From: Verrucomicrobiota bacterium
Lineage (GTDB): Bacteria > Bacteroidota > Bacteroidia > Flavobacteriales_E > Vicingaceae
Assembly (NCBI GenBank): GCA_002713165.1
Contig: PAVT01000050.1
Span: forward strand, 1 to 35,807
Reading direction: 5' to 3'
Length of the DNA: 35,807 nucleotides
A program made the translations under genes and the position numbers. Below the pieces are notes generated by a model, which saw only the letters and a program-made list of their open reading frames with translations, was not told where the DNA came from and did no database searches. This document shows, piece after piece, positions 34,520 through 35,807 of this stretch. Position 1 is the first letter of the stretch. Each line of letters begins with the position of its first letter.

Positions 34520-35807
34520 ATGAAAAGAATACTGATTGTATTGGCAGCTGTGCTGCTTATTTATACTCCTGTCTCGGCAGGCGAAGGAATGTGGTTGCCA
34601 TTGTTGGTCAAGCGTTTAAATTATGTCAACATGCAAGAGCAAGGATTGCAATTGACCGCTGAAGAAATCTACAGTGTCAACAATTCAAGCTTAAAGGATG
34701 CTATAGTGCGTTTAGGGCGTGGCTTTTGTACTGGAGAAATCATTTCTGACCAAGGGTTAATGTTGACCAACCATCACTGTGGATTTGGCGTGATACAGGA
34801 ACAAAGTACCGAAGAGAACAATTACCTCGACGATGGTTTTTGGGCCATGAAAAAGTCCGATGAATTGCCAGCGGGATTTTCTGTTTCCTTTCTCGTTCGC
34901 ATGGAAGATGTATCTGAAGCGGTTAACGCCGATTTGAACGAGGATATGAGTTTAACTGAGCGAGCACAAGCGATCCGTAAAGTGACCGACTCCTTGTCAA
35001 AAGAAGCAAAAGGAGACACTGATTACGATGTCAACGTGCGCAGTTTTTACAACGGCAATGAGTTTTACCTTTTTGTGTATGAAACATTCCCAGACGTACG
35101 TTTAGTTGGAGCACCTCCTTCTTCTATCGGAAAATATGGTGGAGATACAGACAATTGGATGTGGCCAAGACATACAGGAGATTTCACCTTGTTTAGAGTG
35201 TATGCAGACAAAGACAATCAGCCAGCTGAATACAGCGAAGACAATGTGCCTTACACCCCTAAACATTCTTTGCCAGTTTCATTAAAAGGTGTAAAACAAG
35301 GGGATTACTCCATGATTTTTGGATATCCTGGCAGTACTGATCGTTATTTGACTTCTGCAGGTATAGCATATGAACTAGAAGTGAGACAACCTTCTATTGA
35401 ATCATTAAGAAGAGAAGTCTTGGACATTTACGAAGAGGAAATGGCCAAGAGCGATAAAGTAAGGTTACAATACGCCTCTAAGCATGCAAGCATTAGTAAC
35501 TATTGGAAATACTTTAAAGGACAACAAGCAGGATTAAAGCGTTTGAAAGTGTACGACAAGAAAAAAGCAGACGAAGAAAAATTGGCTGCCTGGATCGCCA
35601 AAGATGAGGAGCGCAAAAAATTGTACGAAGGTGTATTGGAAGGATTTGAAATCGCCTTTACCAATATGCGAGAAGCAAATAGAATTCGCATTTATTTAAA
35701 CGAAGCAGTGTTCAGAACAGAAGCCGTAGCCTATTCTTTCCAATTTAGTCGTTTAAAAGGCGCATTGGAAGGTGAAAATGAAGAACAGAAAACCCAAGTG
35801 TTGGACC
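34520..35807 (+). CDS. S46-family dipeptidyl-peptidase (DPP7/DPP11 type), partial at right edge
   Basis: The frame is open from the ATG at 34520 to the window end, giving 429 codons of a protein usually near 700-720 residues. A signal peptide (about 1-20, ending PVSAG) precedes GMWLPLL, a typical mature start for the family. FCTGEIISDQGLMLTNHHCG holds the catalytic histidine (about 85/86), and WMWPRHTGDFTLFRVY holds the probable catalytic aspartate at 221. The nucleophile serine and the residue that sets DPP7 versus DPP11 specificity lie beyond the edge. It would release dipeptides from peptides in the periplasm. Confidence 0.93.
   Translation, partial: MKRILIVLAAVLLIYTPVSAGEGMWLPLLVKRLNYVNMQEQGLQLTAEEIYSVNNSSLKDAIVRLGRGFCTGEIISDQGLMLTNHHCGFGVIQEQSTEENNYLDDGFWAMKKSDELPAGFSVSFLVRMEDVSEAVNADLNEDMSLTERAQAIRKVTDSLSKEAKGDTDYDVNVRSFYNGNEFYLFVYETFPDVRLVGAPPSSIGKYGGDTDNWMWPRHTGDFTLFRVYADKDNQPAEYSEDNVPYTPKHSLPVSLKGVKQGDYSMIFGYPGSTDRYLTSAGIAYELEVRQPSIESLRREVLDIYEEEMAKSDKVRLQYASKHASISNYWKYFKGQQAGLKRLKVYDKKKADEEKLAAWIAKDEERKKLYEGVLEGFEIAFTNMREANRIRIYLNEAVFRTEAVAYSFQFSRLKGALEGENEEQKTQVLD

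Noticed and set aside
1-35807. CRISPR arrays, tRNA/rRNA genes, insertion sequences, prophage or toxin-antitoxin genes
   Set aside because: No repeat-spacer pattern, cloverleaf, transposase, phage or toxin motif was found; gaps between genes are all under about 140 bases.

Overview
The window comes from a low-GC Bacteroidota genome, probably a free-living, gliding-type member such as Saprospiria or Cytophagia; the class is an inference. Evidence for the phylum: two secreted proteins end in type IX secretion system (T9SS) type A sorting domains, the CarB is the short form usual in the phylum, and there are DUF4834, YfhO, GWxTD, S46 peptidase and YtxJ proteins. Upstream regions carry matches to the Bacteroidota -7 box TAnnTTTG rather than sigma70 boxes. 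No rRNA, tRNA, insertion sequence, phage gene or CRISPR array was seen. No gene-free stretch exceeds about 140 bases.

Region 1 (1-13608, minus strand, read right to left) is a surface-polysaccharide locus. In transcription order it holds a sulfotransferase, a GT4-like glycosyltransferase, a large kelch-propeller T9SS cargo protein, a second unrelated-looking sulfotransferase, a FemAB/GNAT-like acyltransferase, a nucleotide-sugar SDR enzyme, a DegT-type PLP aminotransferase, a second SDR epimerase, a nucleotidyltransferase-sugar kinase fusion in reversed HldE order, a GmhA-like SIS isomerase, and a Wzx-type flippase cut by the left edge. The parts suggest a heptose- or amino-sugar-containing, acylated and sulfated glycan that is flipped across the inner membrane. 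Most downstream genes overlap or lie within a few bases of each other, so they are probably cotranscribed. A single GT2 glycosyltransferase on the plus strand (13609-14499) diverges from the locus.

Region 2 (14496-20331, minus) holds a YfhO-like polytopic membrane protein, a small DUF4834 membrane protein and carB, packed end to end. Region 3 (20457-25237, minus) runs from a 43-residue lipoprotein missed by length cut-offs, through the bacilliredoxin-like ytxJ and a conserved beta-barrel protein, to a 1123-residue BNR/sortilin-like T9SS cargo protein followed by a clear intrinsic terminator.

Region 4 (25341-35807, plus) is mostly housekeeping and envelope genes: ung, a BamA/TamA-like outer-membrane protein, rmuC, a GWxTD lipoprotein, rlmB, a GT39-like membrane glycosyltransferase with a C-terminal soluble domain, a DUF547 protein, an exported rhodanese, and an S46 dipeptidyl-peptidase cut by the right edge. 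Start and stop codons overlap repeatedly (TAATG or ATGA), which indicates translational coupling.

I see no clearly new defence or mobile system. The most unusual parts are the reversed HldE-like fusion beside a divergent GmhA, the duplicated kelch T9SS cargo embedded in the glycan locus, and the small lipoprotein next to ytxJ.
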